Assembly (NCBI RefSeq): GCF_016888005.1
Contig: NZ_JAFDVE010000022.1
Span: 98,636 to 162,635, forward strand
Reading direction: 5' to 3'
DNA from: Phycicoccus sp. CSK15P-2
Lineage (GTDB): Bacteria > Actinomycetota > Actinomycetes > Actinomycetales > Dermatophilaceae
DNA length: 64,000 nt
This document shows positions 45,665 through 54,954 of the stretch, piece after piece. The translations under genes and the position numbers were made by a program. The notes below the pieces were generated by a model. That model saw nothing but the letters and a program-made list of their open reading frames with translations, did no database searches and had not been told where the DNA came from. How positions within the stretch are numbered: the first letter of the stretch is position 1; each line of letters starts with the position of its first letter.

Positions 45665-46636
45665 ATGCTCGCCGCCTATGCGAAGTCCCAGTCCGCCGAC
45701 GACCCGTTGAGCGGTCTGGAGGTCGGTGAGCGACCCGACCCTCAGGCGCCCGACGGCTGGACCACCGTCCGGCTGCGCACGGCGGCCCTCAACCACCACG
45801 ACGTGTGGTCGCTGCGCGGTGTCGGGCTCCCGGCCGATCGACTCCCCATGGTTCTCGGGTGCGACGGCGCCGGGGTCACCGCCGACGGCGACGAGGTGAT
45901 CGTGCACGCCGTCGTGGCCTCCCCGGGCTGGACCGGCGACGAGACCCTCGACGCCAAGCGGTCGCTGCTCTCCGAGGTGTACGACGGCACCCTCGCGGAG
46001 GTCGTCGCGGTGCCCGCGCACAACCTCGTGCCCAAGCCGGCCGAGCTGTCGTGGGAGCACGCGGCGTGCCTGCCGACGGCCTGGCTCACCGCCTACCGGA
46101 TGCTCTTCACGAACGCCGACGTCGGCCCCGGGTCGACCGTCCTGGTCCAGGGCGCCGCGGGCGGCGTGGCGACGGCGCTCGTCCAGCTCGGGTCGGCGGC
46201 CGGCATCCGGATGTGGGTGACGAGCCGCGACGAGGCGCGCGGCGAGCAGGCCGTGGCGCTCGGGGCGGACCGCGCCTTCGGGTCGGGGGAGCGTCTCCCC
46301 GAGCGCGTCGACGCCGTCATGGAGACCGTCGGTGCGGCCACCTGGTCGCACAGCGTCAACAGCCTCCGGCCCGGGGGGACCGTGGTCATCTCGGGTGCGA
46401 CGTCAGGCGACGCCCCGGCCAAGGCCGAGCTGACGAAGATCTTCTTCAAGCAGCTGCGGGTCGTCGGGTCCACGATGGGCACGCGCAGCGAGCTCGAGCG
46501 GCTCGCCCGCTTCGTCGTCGGCGCCGGGATCGAGCCGCAGGTCGACTCCGTGATGCCGCTGGCCGACGCCCGCGACGGCTTCACCCGGATGGTCGACGGT
46601 CAGGTGGCGGGCAAGGTCGTGTTCACGGTCGGCTGA
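45665..46636 (+). CDS. Zinc-type alcohol dehydrogenase-like oxidoreductase (MDR family)
   Basis: 323 residues. MDR fold: N-terminal GroES-like half (ALNHHDVWSLRGVGLPADRLPMVLGCDGAG) and Rossmann half with VLVQGAAGGVATALVQLGSAAGIRMWVTSR. The catalytic-zinc Cys of classical alcohol dehydrogenases is not present at the usual place (NHHDVWS), so it belongs to the zinc-independent or quinone-oxidoreductase-like subset; substrate unknown. Leaderless start ATG 45665. Its last 71 bases are repeated immediately downstream (46649-46723). Confidence 0.88.
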   Translation: MLAAYAKSQSADDPLSGLEVGERPDPQAPDGWTTVRLRTAALNHHDVWSLRGVGLPADRLPMVLGCDGAGVTADGDEVIVHAVVASPGWTGDETLDAKRSLLSEVYDGTLAEVVAVPAHNLVPKPAELSWEHAACLPTAWLTAYRMLFTNADVGPGSTVLVQGAAGGVATALVQLGSAAGIRMWVTSRDEARGEQAVALGADRAFGSGERLPERVDAVMETVGAATWSHSVNSLRPGGTVVISGATSGDAPAKAELTKIFFKQLRVVGSTMGTRSELERLARFVVGAGIEPQVDSVMPLADARDGFTRMVDGQVAGKVVFTVG

Positions 46637-46723
46637 CCGGTCGGGCGAACGCCCGCGAGGGCTTCAGCCGGATGGTCGACGGTCAGGTGGCGGGGAAGGT
46701 CGTGTTCACGGTCGGCTGACCGG
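46566..46723 (+). repeat. 83-bp tandem duplication of the oxidoreductase gene tail
   Basis: The sequence from 46566 through the stop codon recurs from 46649 with a shift of 83 bp and few mismatches (for example GACGGCTTCACC versus GAGGGCTTCAGC). The second copy, out of frame with the gene because 83 is not a multiple of three, lies wholly after the stop codon. Confidence 0.85.
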
Positions 46724-46749
46724 GAGCCGGGAGCCGGGAGCCGGGAGCC
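46722..46749. repeat. Four 7-bp tandem repeats (GGGAGCC)
   Basis: Four exact GGGAGCC units at the end of the tail duplication, before the convergent SGNH gene. Confidence 0.9.
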
Positions 46750-46764
46750 GGTCAGCCGGGCCGC

Positions 46765-47445
46765 TCAGTCGATCTGGAGCCACTCGCTCCAGCCGTTGTG
46801 CAGGACGAGCCAGGCGATGAGCCCGTAACCGGCCTGGCCCGGATGGTGCGCCACCGTCGAGGCGGCGAGGTCGGTGCGCCACTGGTCGTGGGTCTTGAGC
46901 GGGCCGTAGCAGTCGACGAAGGGGATGCCGCGCCGGGAGCAGACGTCCGCCTGGGCCTCGACGAGGATCTCCAGGCGGCCGTTGATCTCGGGGTCGTCCG
47001 ACGGCGGGGGGCTCACGACGAAGGTCCCCACCCCCTGGGTCGCCGCGTCGTCGAGGAGGTTGGCGAGGTTCAGCCGGTGCCGGGCCAGGGAGATGCCGGT
47101 CGCGATGTCGTTCGTGCCGACGCTCACGACGAGCCGGCGCTCGGTGCGGCCCTGCCAGCGCCGCGGGACCTCGGTGGTCCAGCGCTCGAGGACGTCGGCG
47201 GTCGTGTCGCCGCGGACGCCGAGGTTGTAGGCCGTGATCTCGACCTCGGGGTGCTGGGTGCGGCCGACGACGCGGGTGACCCATCCCTGACCCTTGGGGT
47301 CGCCGACACCGGCGACCATCGAGGCACCGAGGAAGACGAGCGCGACGTCCCGGGGCCCCTCGGGGACGACGACCGCCTCCGCGCTCGGGCGGAACTCGAT
47401 CGGGGCACCCGCCCCGGTCTGCTCGTCCGACATGTCCTCGCTCAC
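46765..47445 (-). CDS. SGNH/GDSL-type hydrolase
   Basis: 226 residues. Block I reads FLGASMVAGVGDPKGQGWV, where GAS replaces GDS but the Ser is kept; block III is SVGTNDI; the block V His lies in VAHHPGQAGYG, and the Asp normally three residues before it is not evident. Putative esterase or lipase, cytosolic, with a 30-residue variable N-terminus. GTG 47445 overlaps the DUF6104 stop (GTGA) and is preferred; ATG 47433 is the alternative. Confidence 0.85.
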   Translation of the reverse strand: MSEDMSDEQTGAGAPIEFRPSAEAVVVPEGPRDVALVFLGASMVAGVGDPKGQGWVTRVVGRTQHPEVEITAYNLGVRGDTTADVLERWTTEVPRRWQGRTERRLVVSVGTNDIATGISLARHRLNLANLLDDAATQGVGTFVVSPPPSDDPEINGRLEILVEAQADVCSRRGIPFVDCYGPLKTHDQWRTDLAASTVAHHPGQAGYGLIAWLVLHNGWSEWLQID

Positions 47446-47621
47446 TCGTCCTCGTCGTCGTCCAGGCGCGCCAGCCACGTGGCGAGCCTCTCGACCGGGG
47501 TCTCGAACTCGGGGTGGAGGTCGACGAACGTCCTCAGCTGCTCGGCGATCCAGCCGAGGGAGACCTCCTCGTCTCCCCGTCGGGCTTCGAGCTCCTCGAT
47601 GCCCCGGTCGGTGAAGTACAC
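47442..47621 (-). CDS. DUF6104 small acidic protein
   Basis: 59 residues: YFTDRGIEELEARRGDEEVS at the N-terminus and PVERLATWLARLDDDEDE at the end. Conserved small actinobacterial protein typically beside kgd; function unknown. The N-terminal Tyr-Phe-Thr-Asp-Arg-Gly block matches the family. Start GTG 47621 is leaderless. Coupled to the SGNH hydrolase. Confidence 0.85.
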   Translation of the reverse strand: MYFTDRGIEELEARRGDEEVSLGWIAEQLRTFVDLHPEFETPVERLATWLARLDDDEDE

Positions 47622-47634
47622 GCGGGGGAGCCTA
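47622..47634 (-). promoter_or_regulatory. Leaderless promoter -10 (TAGGCT)
   Basis: On the minus strand TAGGCT (47634 to 47629), seven bases, then GTG 47621. Confidence 0.65.
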
Positions 47635-47648
47635 CCGGCGCGCCCCGC

Positions 47649-50600
47649 TCACCGGTCGAAGGCGCGAGCGACGAGGTCGGCCTGCTCCGCCTGGTGCTGC
47701 TTCGTCGACCCGGCCGCCGGCGCGGCGGACTTGGGCCGCGACACGACCCGGACCGGCCGGTGCTCGCCGTGCTCGGCCAGGGCGTCCGGAAGGTTGAGCG
47801 CGAGGAACGGCCAGGCGCCCATGTTCTGCGGCTCGTCCTGGACGACGACCACCTCGGCGTCCGGGTAGTGCGACAGGGCCTCGGCGAGCTGGGCGCCCGG
47901 TACGGGGTAGTACTGCTCGAGCCGCAGGACGGCCGTCGAGGTGTCGCCCCGCTTCTCGCGCTCGGCCTCGAGGTCGTAGACCGCCTTGCCGGCGGCGAGG
48001 AGGACGCGGGTCACGTGGCCCTCGGTGGCGTCAGGACGGTCGGGGACGACCGGGCGGAAGGTGCCGGTCGTGAAGTCCTCGACCGAGGACGCGGCCGCCT
48101 TGAGGCGGAGCATCGACTTCGGGGTGAAGACGATGAGCGGGCGCCGCGGACGGGCGTAAGCCTGCCGGCGCAGCAGGTGGAAGTACGAGGCCGGGGTCGA
48201 GGGGTACGCGACCGTCATGTTGTCCTCGGCGCACATCGTGAGGAACCGCTCGATCCGGCCGGAGCTGTGGTCCGGACCCTGTCCCTCGTACCCGTGCGGC
48301 AGCAGGAGGACGACGGAGGAGCGCTGGCCCCACTTCTGCTCGCCGCTGGAGATGAACTCGTCGACGACGGTCTGGGCCCCGTTGAAGAAGTCGCCGAACT
48401 GCGCCTCCCAGAGGACGAGGGCGTCCGGGCGCTCGACGGAGTAGCCGTACTCGAAGCCCATCGCCGCGAACTCGGACAGCAGGCTGTCGTACACCCAGAA
48501 CCGCGCCTGGTTGCCGAGGTAGAGCAGCGGCGTCCACTCGGACGCGTTCTCCTTGTCGATGAGGACGGCGTGCCGGGACACGAACGTGCCACGGCGGCTG
48601 TCCTGGCCGGCGAGCCGCACGGGCGTGCCCTCCATGAGGAGGGAGCCGAAGGCGATGAGCTCACCGGTGCCCCAGTCGATGCCGCCGTCGCGGGTGCTCG
48701 CCGCACGCTTCTCGAGCATCTGGCGCAGCTTCGGGTGGACGGTGAAGCCCTCGGGCGGCGAGTCGAGGACGTCCCCGATGTGGTGGAGGGTCTCGACGGT
48801 GATCGCGGTGTCGTCCGAGGAGTGCTCGGTGGCGTCCGCCTCGGGGGACTGCGCGGCCGGCGGCTCGAGGCCCCCACTCTCGGAGTCGGCCGTCTTGAGA
48901 GCCTCCTTGGTCTCGACGAAGACCCGCTCGAGCTGCTGCTGGTAGTCGCGCAGCGCGGCCTCGGCGTCCTCGACGCCGATGTCGCCACGGCCGATGAGTG
49001 CCTCGGTGTAGAGCTTGCGGACGCTGCGCTTGGCCTCGATGAGGTTGTACATCAGCGGCTGCGTCATCGACGGGTCGTCGCCCTCGTTGTGGCCCCGGCG
49101 GCGGTAGCACACGAGGTCGATGACGACGTCCTTGTGGAACTCCTTGCGGAACTCGTAGGCGAGCTCGGCCACCCGCACGCACGCCTCGGGGTCGTCCCCG
49201 TTGACGTGGAAGATCGGCGCCTGGATCATCCGCGCGACGTCGGTGGAGTACGTGGACGAGCGCGAGCTGGACGGCGAGGTCGTGAAGCCGACCTGGTTGT
49301 TGATGACGACGTGCACGGTGCCGCCGGTGCGGTAGCCGCGCAGCTGCGAGAGGTTGAGCGTCTCGGCGACGACGCCCTGCCCGGCGAACGCGGCGTCGCC
49401 GTGGAGCAGCACGGGGAGGACGGTGAAGTCCTCGCCGGCGAGGTTGAGGCGGTCCTGCTTGGCCCGCACGATGCCCTCGAGCACGGGGTTGACCGCCTCG
49501 AGGTGGCTCGGGTTCGCGGCGAGGTAGACCTTCGTCGTCGCGCCGGACTCGGCGGTGAACTCGCCCTCGGTGCCGAGGTGGTACTTGACGTCGCCGGAGC
49601 CCTGGACGGACTTGGGGTCCTGCTTGCCCTCGAACTCGCGGAAGATCTGGCCGTAGGACTTGCCGGCGATGTTGGCGAGGACGTTGAGCCGGCCGCGGTG
49701 CGGCATCCCGACGCAGACCTCGTCGAGCTTGTCCTCGGCGGCGCGGGAGAGCACGCGGTCGAGGAGGGCGATGACGGACTCGCCGCCCTCGAGCGAGAAG
49801 CGCTTCTGCCCGACGAACTTCGTCTGGAGGAAGGTCTCGAAGGCCTCGGCCGCGTTGAGGCGGCGCAGGATGCGCAGCTGCTCGTCACGGGTCGTGCGCT
49901 TGTAGCCGACCTCGATCTTGTCCTGGATCCACGTGCGCTGCTCGGGGTCCTGGATGTGCATGTACTCGACGCCGACGGTGCGGCAGTACGAGTCGCGCAG
50001 GATGCCGAGGATCTTGCGCAGCGGCAGGAACGGCCGGCCGCCGAAGCCGCCGGTGGCGAAGTGGCGGTCGAGGTCCCAGAGGGTCAGGCCGTGGTTGGTG
50101 ATGTCGAGGTCGGGGTGGCGCCGCTGCTTGTACTCGAGCGGGTCGGTGTCGGCCATGAGGTGGCCGCGGACGCGGTAGGCGTGGATGAGCTCCTGGACGC
50201 GGGCGACCTTGTTGATGTCGTCGTCGTGCGTGGCGGAGACGTCCTGCACCCAGCGGATGGGCTCGTAGGGAATCCGGAGGCTCTCGAAGATCTCGTCGTA
50301 GAAGCCCTGCTCGCCGAGCAGCAGGCCGTGGACGATGCGCAGGAAGTCGCCGGACTGCGCGCCCTGGATGATCCGGTGGTCGTAGGTGCTCGTGAGCGTC
50401 ATGATCTTGCTGACGGCGTTGCGCTCGCGGGTCTCGTCGCTGGCACCCTGCCACTCGGCGGGGTAGTCCATCGCGCCGACGCCGATGATGGCGCCCTGCC
50501 CGGCCATGAGCCGTGGCACGGAGTGGACCGTGCCGATGGTGCCGGGGTTGGTCAGCGAGATGGTCGTGCCCTGGAAGTCCTCGACCGTCAGGGAGCCGCC

Positions 50601-51440
50601 GCGGGCCTTCTTGACGACCTCCTCGTAGGCGGTCCAGAAGTGCGCGAAGTCCATCGTCTCAGCGGCCTTGATGGACGGGACGACGAGCTGGCGAGTGCCG
50701 TCCGGCTTGGCGAGGTCGATGGCCAGGCCGAGGTTGACGTGCGAGGGCGTGACGAGCGCGGGCTTGCCCTTCTCGTCGTGGGTGAAGCCGTTGTTCATCT
50801 CGGGCATGACGCCGAGGGCCTTGACGAGGGCGTAGCCGATGATGTGCGTGAAGCTGACCTTGCCACCGCGGCTGCGGGCGAGGTGGTTGTTGATGACGAT
50901 CCGGTTGTCGACGAGCAGCTTGGCCGGCACCGCACGCACCGACGTGGCCGTGGGGACCTCGAGCGAGGTCTCCATGTTCGAGACGACCCGCGCGCCGGCG
51001 CCGCGGATGGTCTGCTGGCTGGCCTCCCCGAGCGGGCCGGTCTCCTTCGGAGCCTGGGCCTCGCGCGGGGTGGGCGTCGCCTGGGCCTCGCCGTGGCTGG
51101 TCTTGGTGGTCTCGGGGTCGGCTTTCTTCGCCGCCGGCTCCTCGGCCTTCTCGGGTGCGTCCTTCTGCTCGGCCTTCTTCTGCCCCGTCTTCTTCTGCTC
51201 CGGCTTGCCGTCGGCGGCCTCGGCGGGCGCGGACCCGGACGACGGGGCACTCGTGGCGCCGTTCGTGCCGTTGGACCCGTTGCCGACGGACGACTCGGGC
51301 TCGTAGTCCTCGAAGAACTGCCACCAGGCCTTGTCGACGCTGCTCTTGTCGTGGCGGTACTGCTCGTACAGCTCGTCGACGAGCCATTCGTTCGGGCCGA
51401 AGGCTGTCAGGGGGTCGCTGGACGGGGACTGCTCGGCCAC
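47649..51440 (-). CDS. kgd: Multifunctional 2-oxoglutarate decarboxylase / dehydrogenase (E1o-E2-like, Kgd)
   Basis: 1263 residues. N-terminal segment [21 protein letters not shown], a Lys/Glu/Ala-rich linker near 45-120, then an E2-type acyltransferase-like catalytic domain ([23 protein letters not shown]), followed by the E1 thiamin-diphosphate domain ([23 protein letters not shown] ... NNQVGFTTS) and the transketolase-like C-terminus. No lipoyl domain. This fusion is the actinobacterial Kgd that feeds 2-oxoglutarate into the TCA cycle and, with other E2/E3 partners, forms succinyl-CoA. GTG 51440. In mycobacteria the FHA protein GarA inhibits it; GarA is not in view. Length is close to M. 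tuberculosis Kgd (1231). Confidence 0.96.
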   Translation of the reverse strand: MAEQSPSSDPLTAFGPNEWLVDELYEQYRHDKSSVDKAWWQFFEDYEPESSVGNGSNGTNGATSAPSSGSAPAEAADGKPEQKKTGQKKAEQKDAPEKAEEPAAKKADPETTKTSHGEAQATPTPREAQAPKETGPLGEASQQTIRGAGARVVSNMETSLEVPTATSVRAVPAKLLVDNRIVINNHLARSRGGKVSFTHIIGYALVKALGVMPEMNNGFTHDEKGKPALVTPSHVNLGLAIDLAKPDGTRQLVVPSIKAAETMDFAHFWTAYEEVVKKARGGSLTVEDFQGTTISLTNPGTIGTVHSVPRLMAGQGAIIGVGAMDYPAEWQGASDETRERNAVSKIMTLTSTYDHRIIQGAQSGDFLRIVHGLLLGEQGFYDEIFESLRIPYEPIRWVQDVSATHDDDINKVARVQELIHAYRVRGHLMADTDPLEYKQRRHPDLDITNHGLTLWDLDRHFATGGFGGRPFLPLRKILGILRDSYCRTVGVEYMHIQDPEQRTWIQDKIEVGYKRTTRDEQLRILRRLNAAEAFETFLQTKFVGQKRFSLEGGESVIALLDRVLSRAAEDKLDEVCVGMPHRGRLNVLANIAGKSYGQIFREFEGKQDPKSVQGSGDVKYHLGTEGEFTAESGATTKVYLAANPSHLEAVNPVLEGIVRAKQDRLNLAGEDFTVLPVLLHGDAAFAGQGVVAETLNLSQLRGYRTGGTVHVVINNQVGFTTSPSSSRSSTYSTDVARMIQAPIFHVNGDDPEACVRVAELAYEFRKEFHKDVVIDLVCYRRRGHNEGDDPSMTQPLMYNLIEAKRSVRKLYTEALIGRGDIGVEDAEAALRDYQQQLERVFVETKEALKTADSESGGLEPPAAQSPEADATEHSSDDTAITVETLHHIGDVLDSPPEGFTVHPKLRQMLEKRAASTRDGGIDWGTGELIAFGSLLMEGTPVRLAGQDSRRGTFVSRHAVLIDKENASEWTPLLYLGNQARFWVYDSLLSEFAAMGFEYGYSVERPDALVLWEAQFGDFFNGAQTVVDEFISSGEQKWGQRSSVVLLLPHGYEGQGPDHSSGRIERFLTMCAEDNMTVAYPSTPASYFHLLRRQAYARPRRPLIVFTPKSMLRLKAAASSVEDFTTGTFRPVVPDRPDATEGHVTRVLLAAGKAVYDLEAEREKRGDTSTAVLRLEQYYPVPGAQLAEALSHYPDAEVVVVQDEPQNMGAWPFLALNLPDALAEHGEHRPVRVVSRPKSAAPAAGSTKQHQAEQADLVARAFDR

Positions 51441-51493
51441 GGGCTATGCGCCTCTTTCATCGGCTGGTCTAGGTGGCGGTGTGGTCGCCCTCC

Positions 51494-51499
51494 AGCCTA
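51494..51499 (-). promoter_or_regulatory. kgd promoter -10 (TAGGCT)
   Basis: TAGGCT on the minus strand (51499 to 51494), predicted leader of about 47 nt before GTG 51440. No good -35. Confidence 0.45.
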
Positions 51500-51551
51500 T
51501 TACCTCCCGCCGGTGATCGTGCGGGCCCTCGCCGAGTGAACAGGAACACGT

Positions 51552-51582
51552 GACGGCCGGTGACCAGCGGTCACCGGCCGTC
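51552..51582 (-). terminator. Terminator of the ABC-2 exporter unit
   Basis: 14-bp perfect stem 51552-51565 with 51569-51582 around AGC, just past the permease stop codon. Confidence 0.8.
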
Positions 51583-51605
51583 GAGGAGCGGACGGACGGA
51601 CGGAG

Positions 51606-52403
51606 TCAGGCCACGTCCTGGCGGGTGAGCCGCCAGATGCCGAAGGACGCGAGGACGGCGGCGTAGATCACGAGGGTCAGCGCCCCGCCCCACCACTCGA
51701 GCCGGATCTCGTCGGGGTTCTGCGAGGCGGTGTTGAGGATGGCGTTCGTCGCGCTCGTCGGCAGGTACGGCGCGATGTTCTCCCGGCTGAAGTCCCAGAT
51801 CGTCAGCAGCAGCCCGAGCAGTGGCTCGACGATCCACGCCACCGCGACCCCGATGAACAGCGCGGCCACCTGGTTCGGGATGAGGATGCCGAGCCCGAGC
51901 CCCATGAGGGCCCACAACGCGAGCACGAGGAGGCTGAGCGCCAGGGTCCGGGCGACCTCGCCCGACGGAAACGCCGGCTGGTCGATGACCGAGAGCACGA
52001 TGCTGCCGACGGCGACCGACCCCGCGAGGCTCAGCACGCCGTAGAACACCCCGATGACGACGAGCGCGACGACCTTCGCGGACATCGCCCGCAGCCGGTT
52101 CGGCGTGGCGAGGAACGTCGCGGTGATCGTCTTGTGCCGGAACTCGCCGCCGATGGTGAGGATGCCGATGGTCAGCAGGAGCAGGTAGCTGACCCCGATC
52201 CCCGCGGTGTAGACGGTGTTGGCGATCTGGGTGTCGTCGCCCGTGACGCCTCCGCCGCCGGGACCGCCCGAGGTGCCCTGCTCGACGATGATGCCGAAGA
52301 GCACGGCGAATGCGGCGGCGGCCGCGAACACGGCGATGGCCATGCCCCACCACAGGCGGGTCGTGAAGAACTTGCGCAGCTCGGAGCGCACTGCGGGGAT
52401 CAC
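51606..52403 (-). CDS. ABC-2-type transporter permease
   Basis: 265 residues with six hydrophobic helices (WWGMAIAVFAAAAAFAVLFGIIV, VSYLLLLTIGILTIGGEF, VVALVVIGVFYGVLSLAGSVA, ALSLLVLALWALMGLGLGIL, ALFIGVAVAWIVEPLLGLLL, TLVIYAAVLASFGIW). The block IGGEFRHKTITATFLATPNR is typical of exporter permeases of the NatB/BcrB type. Substrate unknown, possibly a lipid or antimicrobial. GTG 52403 overlaps the ATPase stop (GTGA). Mildly Gly-rich external loop (EQGTSGGPGGGG). Confidence 0.88.
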   Translation of the reverse strand: MIPAVRSELRKFFTTRLWWGMAIAVFAAAAAFAVLFGIIVEQGTSGGPGGGGVTGDDTQIANTVYTAGIGVSYLLLLTIGILTIGGEFRHKTITATFLATPNRLRAMSAKVVALVVIGVFYGVLSLAGSVAVGSIVLSVIDQPAFPSGEVARTLALSLLVLALWALMGLGLGILIPNQVAALFIGVAVAWIVEPLLGLLLTIWDFSRENIAPYLPTSATNAILNTASQNPDEIRLEWWGGALTLVIYAAVLASFGIWRLTRQDVA

Positions 52404-53437
52404 GGGGTCACTCCCTCGTCGTCGGTGGTCGGTCTGCCGTCCGGGCCGGGGCCTGCGGGTGGCGACCCGGCGGGGGCACCGGCGGAGGACGCCTCGGCCG
52501 GTGGCGTCTCGGCGCCGTCGCCGAGGTTGCGGTTCGTGCCGGCCGTGAGCTCGAAGAACAGTTGCTCGAGGTCGGCCCGCTTGGGCTCGAGCCCGTAGAC
52601 GGGGAGCCCGGCGCGCAGCGCGACGTCCCCGACGAGCCGCAGGTCGGTCGTGTCGGCGACCAGCGAGCCGTCCTCCTGGAGCGTGGACGTGACGTCGGCG
52701 ACCCGCAGCGCCCCGGCGAGCGCGTCGGCGTCGGAGGTGCGCACGACGGCACCGGGCGTGCCGTGCAGGTCGACCATCGTCCCGGAGCGGACGTGCTGGC
52801 CGTTGGCGATGATGACGACGTCGTCGACGGTCTGCTCGACCTCGCGCAGCAGGTGGCTCGAGACGAGGATCGTCTTGCCCTGGTCGCTCAGGTGCCGCAG
52901 GAAGCCGCGCAGCCAGCGGATGCCCTCGGGGTCCAGGCCGTTGGCGGGCTCGTCGAGGACGAGCACCTGGGGGTCGCCGATCAGCGCGGCGGCCAGGCCC
53001 AGGCGCTGGCGCATCCCCATGCTGTAGCCGCCGGCGCGCTTGCGGGCGGCCGCGGGGATGCCCGTGAGCTCGAGGAGCTCGTCGACGCGGGTGACCGGGA
53101 CGGACGCGGTGTCGGCGAGCACCCGGAGGTGGTCGCGGCCGCTTCGGCCCGGGTGGAAGTTCGTCGCCTCGAGCGCGGCGCCCACGGTGGCGAGCGGCCG
53201 GGGGAGGTCGGCGTACCGGTGTCCCCCGATCGTCGCGGAGCCGGAGGTCGGGCGGATCAGCCCGAGCAGCATCCGCAGCGTGGTGGTCTTCCCGGCGCCG
53301 TTCGGGCCGAGGAAGCCGGTGATGCGGCCCGGCTCGACCTCGAAGCTGAGGTCCTGGACCGCGGTGAAGTGTCCGAAGCGCTTGGTGAGCCCTTCGATCC
53401 GGATGTGGCCCTCGCGGGCCGCTGCGGTCGTCGTCAT
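52400..53437 (-). CDS. ABC-2-type transporter ATPase
   Basis: 345 residues. Walker A GPNGAGKT, signature YSMGMRQRLGLAAALIG, Walker B VLVLDEPANGLD, switch TILVSSHLLREVEQTVDD. The extension after residue 230 (LRVADVTSTLQEDGSLVAD...LEPKRADLEQLFFELT) is the DrrA/CcmA-type C-terminal domain, followed by a Pro/Ala/Gly-rich tail. Exporter ATPase, coupled to the permease gene. ATG 53437 with AGGGGAGAC upstream. Confidence 0.93.
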   Translation of the reverse strand: MTTTAAAREGHIRIEGLTKRFGHFTAVQDLSFEVEPGRITGFLGPNGAGKTTTLRMLLGLIRPTSGSATIGGHRYADLPRPLATVGAALEATNFHPGRSGRDHLRVLADTASVPVTRVDELLELTGIPAAARKRAGGYSMGMRQRLGLAAALIGDPQVLVLDEPANGLDPEGIRWLRGFLRHLSDQGKTILVSSHLLREVEQTVDDVVIIANGQHVRSGTMVDLHGTPGAVVRTSDADALAGALRVADVTSTLQEDGSLVADTTDLRLVGDVALRAGLPVYGLEPKRADLEQLFFELTAGTNRNLGDGAETPPAEASSAGAPAGSPPAGPGPDGRPTTDDEGVTP

Positions 53438-53557
53438 GCGGTCTCCCCTGGTGTCATGCCTCGATCGTCCCAGTCTCCCGCCGCGTCAGGGTCAACCCCC
53501 CGGTGGATTCTGCGATCCACCCCACGGGGGAGCGCCATCGGCCGCGCCTTCGACCCG

Positions 53558-53572
53558 TAGGCTGGCCCGGTC
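53558..53572 (+). promoter_or_regulatory. Leaderless promoter -10 (TAGGCT) for the nine-codon leader
   Basis: TAGGCT at 53558-53563, nine bases, then ATG 53573 of the leader ORF rather than of the CNNM gene. Confidence 0.55.
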
Positions 53573-53602
53573 ATGCATCCGCCCAGTCGCCCCCACCGAT
53601 GA
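53573..53602 (+). CDS. Nine-codon leader ORF coupled to the CNNM gene
   Basis: ATG CAT CCG CCC AGT CGC CCC CAC CGA then TGA: a basic, Pro/His-rich nonapeptide (MHPPSRPHR). Its TGA (53600-53602) overlaps the CNNM start ATG 53599 as ATGA. It begins next to the predicted transcription start, so ribosomes would load on the leader and reinitiate on the main gene, which has no ribosome site of its own. The Pro and His content is suggestive of a stalling leader, but this is inference. Confidence 0.55.
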   Translation: MHPPSRPHR

Positions 53603-54954
53603 CCCCCTGGCTCCTGCTGCTCCTCGGCGTCCTGCTCACCGTCGGGACGGCTCTCTTCGTCGCGGCCGAGTTCTCGCTCGTCGCGCTCGACCGTCCGGCG
53701 GTCCAGCGCGCGGCCGACGCGGGGGAGGCCGGGGCCCGCTCCGTGCTCACCTCGCACCGGCAGCTCTCCACGCAGCTGTCGGCCTGCCAGGTCGGCATCA
53801 CGCTCACCACCCTCGTCCTCGGGTTCATCGCGAGCCCGTCGGTCGGGGTGCTCCTCGCGGGCCCGATCGGGGCCACCGGGCTCTCCGAGGCCGCCGCCGG
53901 ACGGGTCGGCTCGGTCCTCGCGATGCTCGTCGCGACGGTCTTCTCGATGATCCTCGGCGAGATGGTGCCGAAGACCCTCGCCGTGTCGCTGCCGATGGCC
54001 ACCGCCAAGGTGTCCGCCGCGCCGGTCCGCTGGTTCGGCATCGTCGCCAAGCCCCTCATCGCGGTGCTCAACGGCGTCGCCAACCGCACCCTGCACGCGC
54101 TCGGCATCGAGCCGCAGGAAGAGCTCTCGGCGGCCCGCAGCCCCGCCGAGCTCGCCTCGCTCGTGCGGACGTCCGCCGAGGCCGGGACGCTCGACCGCGG
54201 GACCGCACGGCTCGTCACCGCATCCCTGGGCTTCGCCGACCAGACCGCCGCCGACGTCATGACCCCACGGTCCCGGGCCACGTCGATCGAGCGCACCGCG
54301 ACCGCCGCCGACCTCGTGGCGCTCGCCCGGCGCACCGGCCACTCGCGCTTCCCGGTGGTCGGGTCCGACTGGGACGACGTCGACGGCATCGTCCACGTGA
54401 AGAAGGCGATCGCCGTGCCGTTCGAGCGACGCACGGACGTCCCGGTATCGGCGCTGATGACGCCCGCGGTGTTCGTCCCGGAGACCCTGCGCCTCGACCC
54501 GCTGCTGCTCCGGCTGCGCGGCGGGGGCATGCAGCTCGCCGTCGTCGTCGACGAGTACGGCGGGACCTCGGGGGTCGTGACGCTCGAGGACCTCGTCGAG
54601 GAGATCGTCGGCGAGGTCAGCGACGAGCACGACCGCGGCCAGACCACCGGCCGGCGGCTCGCCGACGGCTCGTGGACGGTCCCGGGGCTGTGGCGACCGG
54701 ACGAGGTGCGCGCCCGGGTCGGGGCGGAGATCCCCGAGGGCGCGGCGTACGAGACCGTGGGCGGCTTCGTCATGGCCGCGCTCGGACGCGTACCGGAGGT
54801 CGGCGACGAGGTGCAGCTGGAGGGCTGGACCGCGCGGGTGGTCGACATGGAGGGCCACCGGGTCGACCGGCTGCGCCTCGTCCCGCACAGCGACGAGGCC
54901 GTCACGGACGCCGAGGGCACCGCTGCCGAGGCCACGGGGGAGGGGACGCCATGA
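53599..54954 (+). CDS. CNNM/CorC-family membrane protein (first of pair)
   Basis: 451 residues. DUF21 membrane domain with four helices (residues ~5-130: LLLLLGVLLTVGTALFVAAEFSLVALDR, ACQVGITLTTLVLGFIASPSVG, VLAMLVATVFSMILGEMVPKTLAVS), two CBS domains (about 200-320) and the CorC/HlyC transporter-associated domain (340-430, GQTTGRRLADGSWTVPGLWRPDEV). Family members influence Mg2+/Co2+ flux, many as sodium-dependent Mg2+ exporters. Coupled to the nonapeptide leader upstream and to the second CNNM gene downstream (ATGA). Confidence 0.92.
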   Translation: MTPWLLLLLGVLLTVGTALFVAAEFSLVALDRPAVQRAADAGEAGARSVLTSHRQLSTQLSACQVGITLTTLVLGFIASPSVGVLLAGPIGATGLSEAAAGRVGSVLAMLVATVFSMILGEMVPKTLAVSLPMATAKVSAAPVRWFGIVAKPLIAVLNGVANRTLHALGIEPQEELSAARSPAELASLVRTSAEAGTLDRGTARLVTASLGFADQTAADVMTPRSRATSIERTATAADLVALARRTGHSRFPVVGSDWDDVDGIVHVKKAIAVPFERRTDVPVSALMTPAVFVPETLRLDPLLLRLRGGGMQLAVVVDEYGGTSGVVTLEDLVEEIVGEVSDEHDRGQTTGRRLADGSWTVPGLWRPDEVRARVGAEIPEGAAYETVGGFVMAALGRVPEVGDEVQLEGWTARVVDMEGHRVDRLRLVPHSDEAVTDAEGTAAEATGEGTP

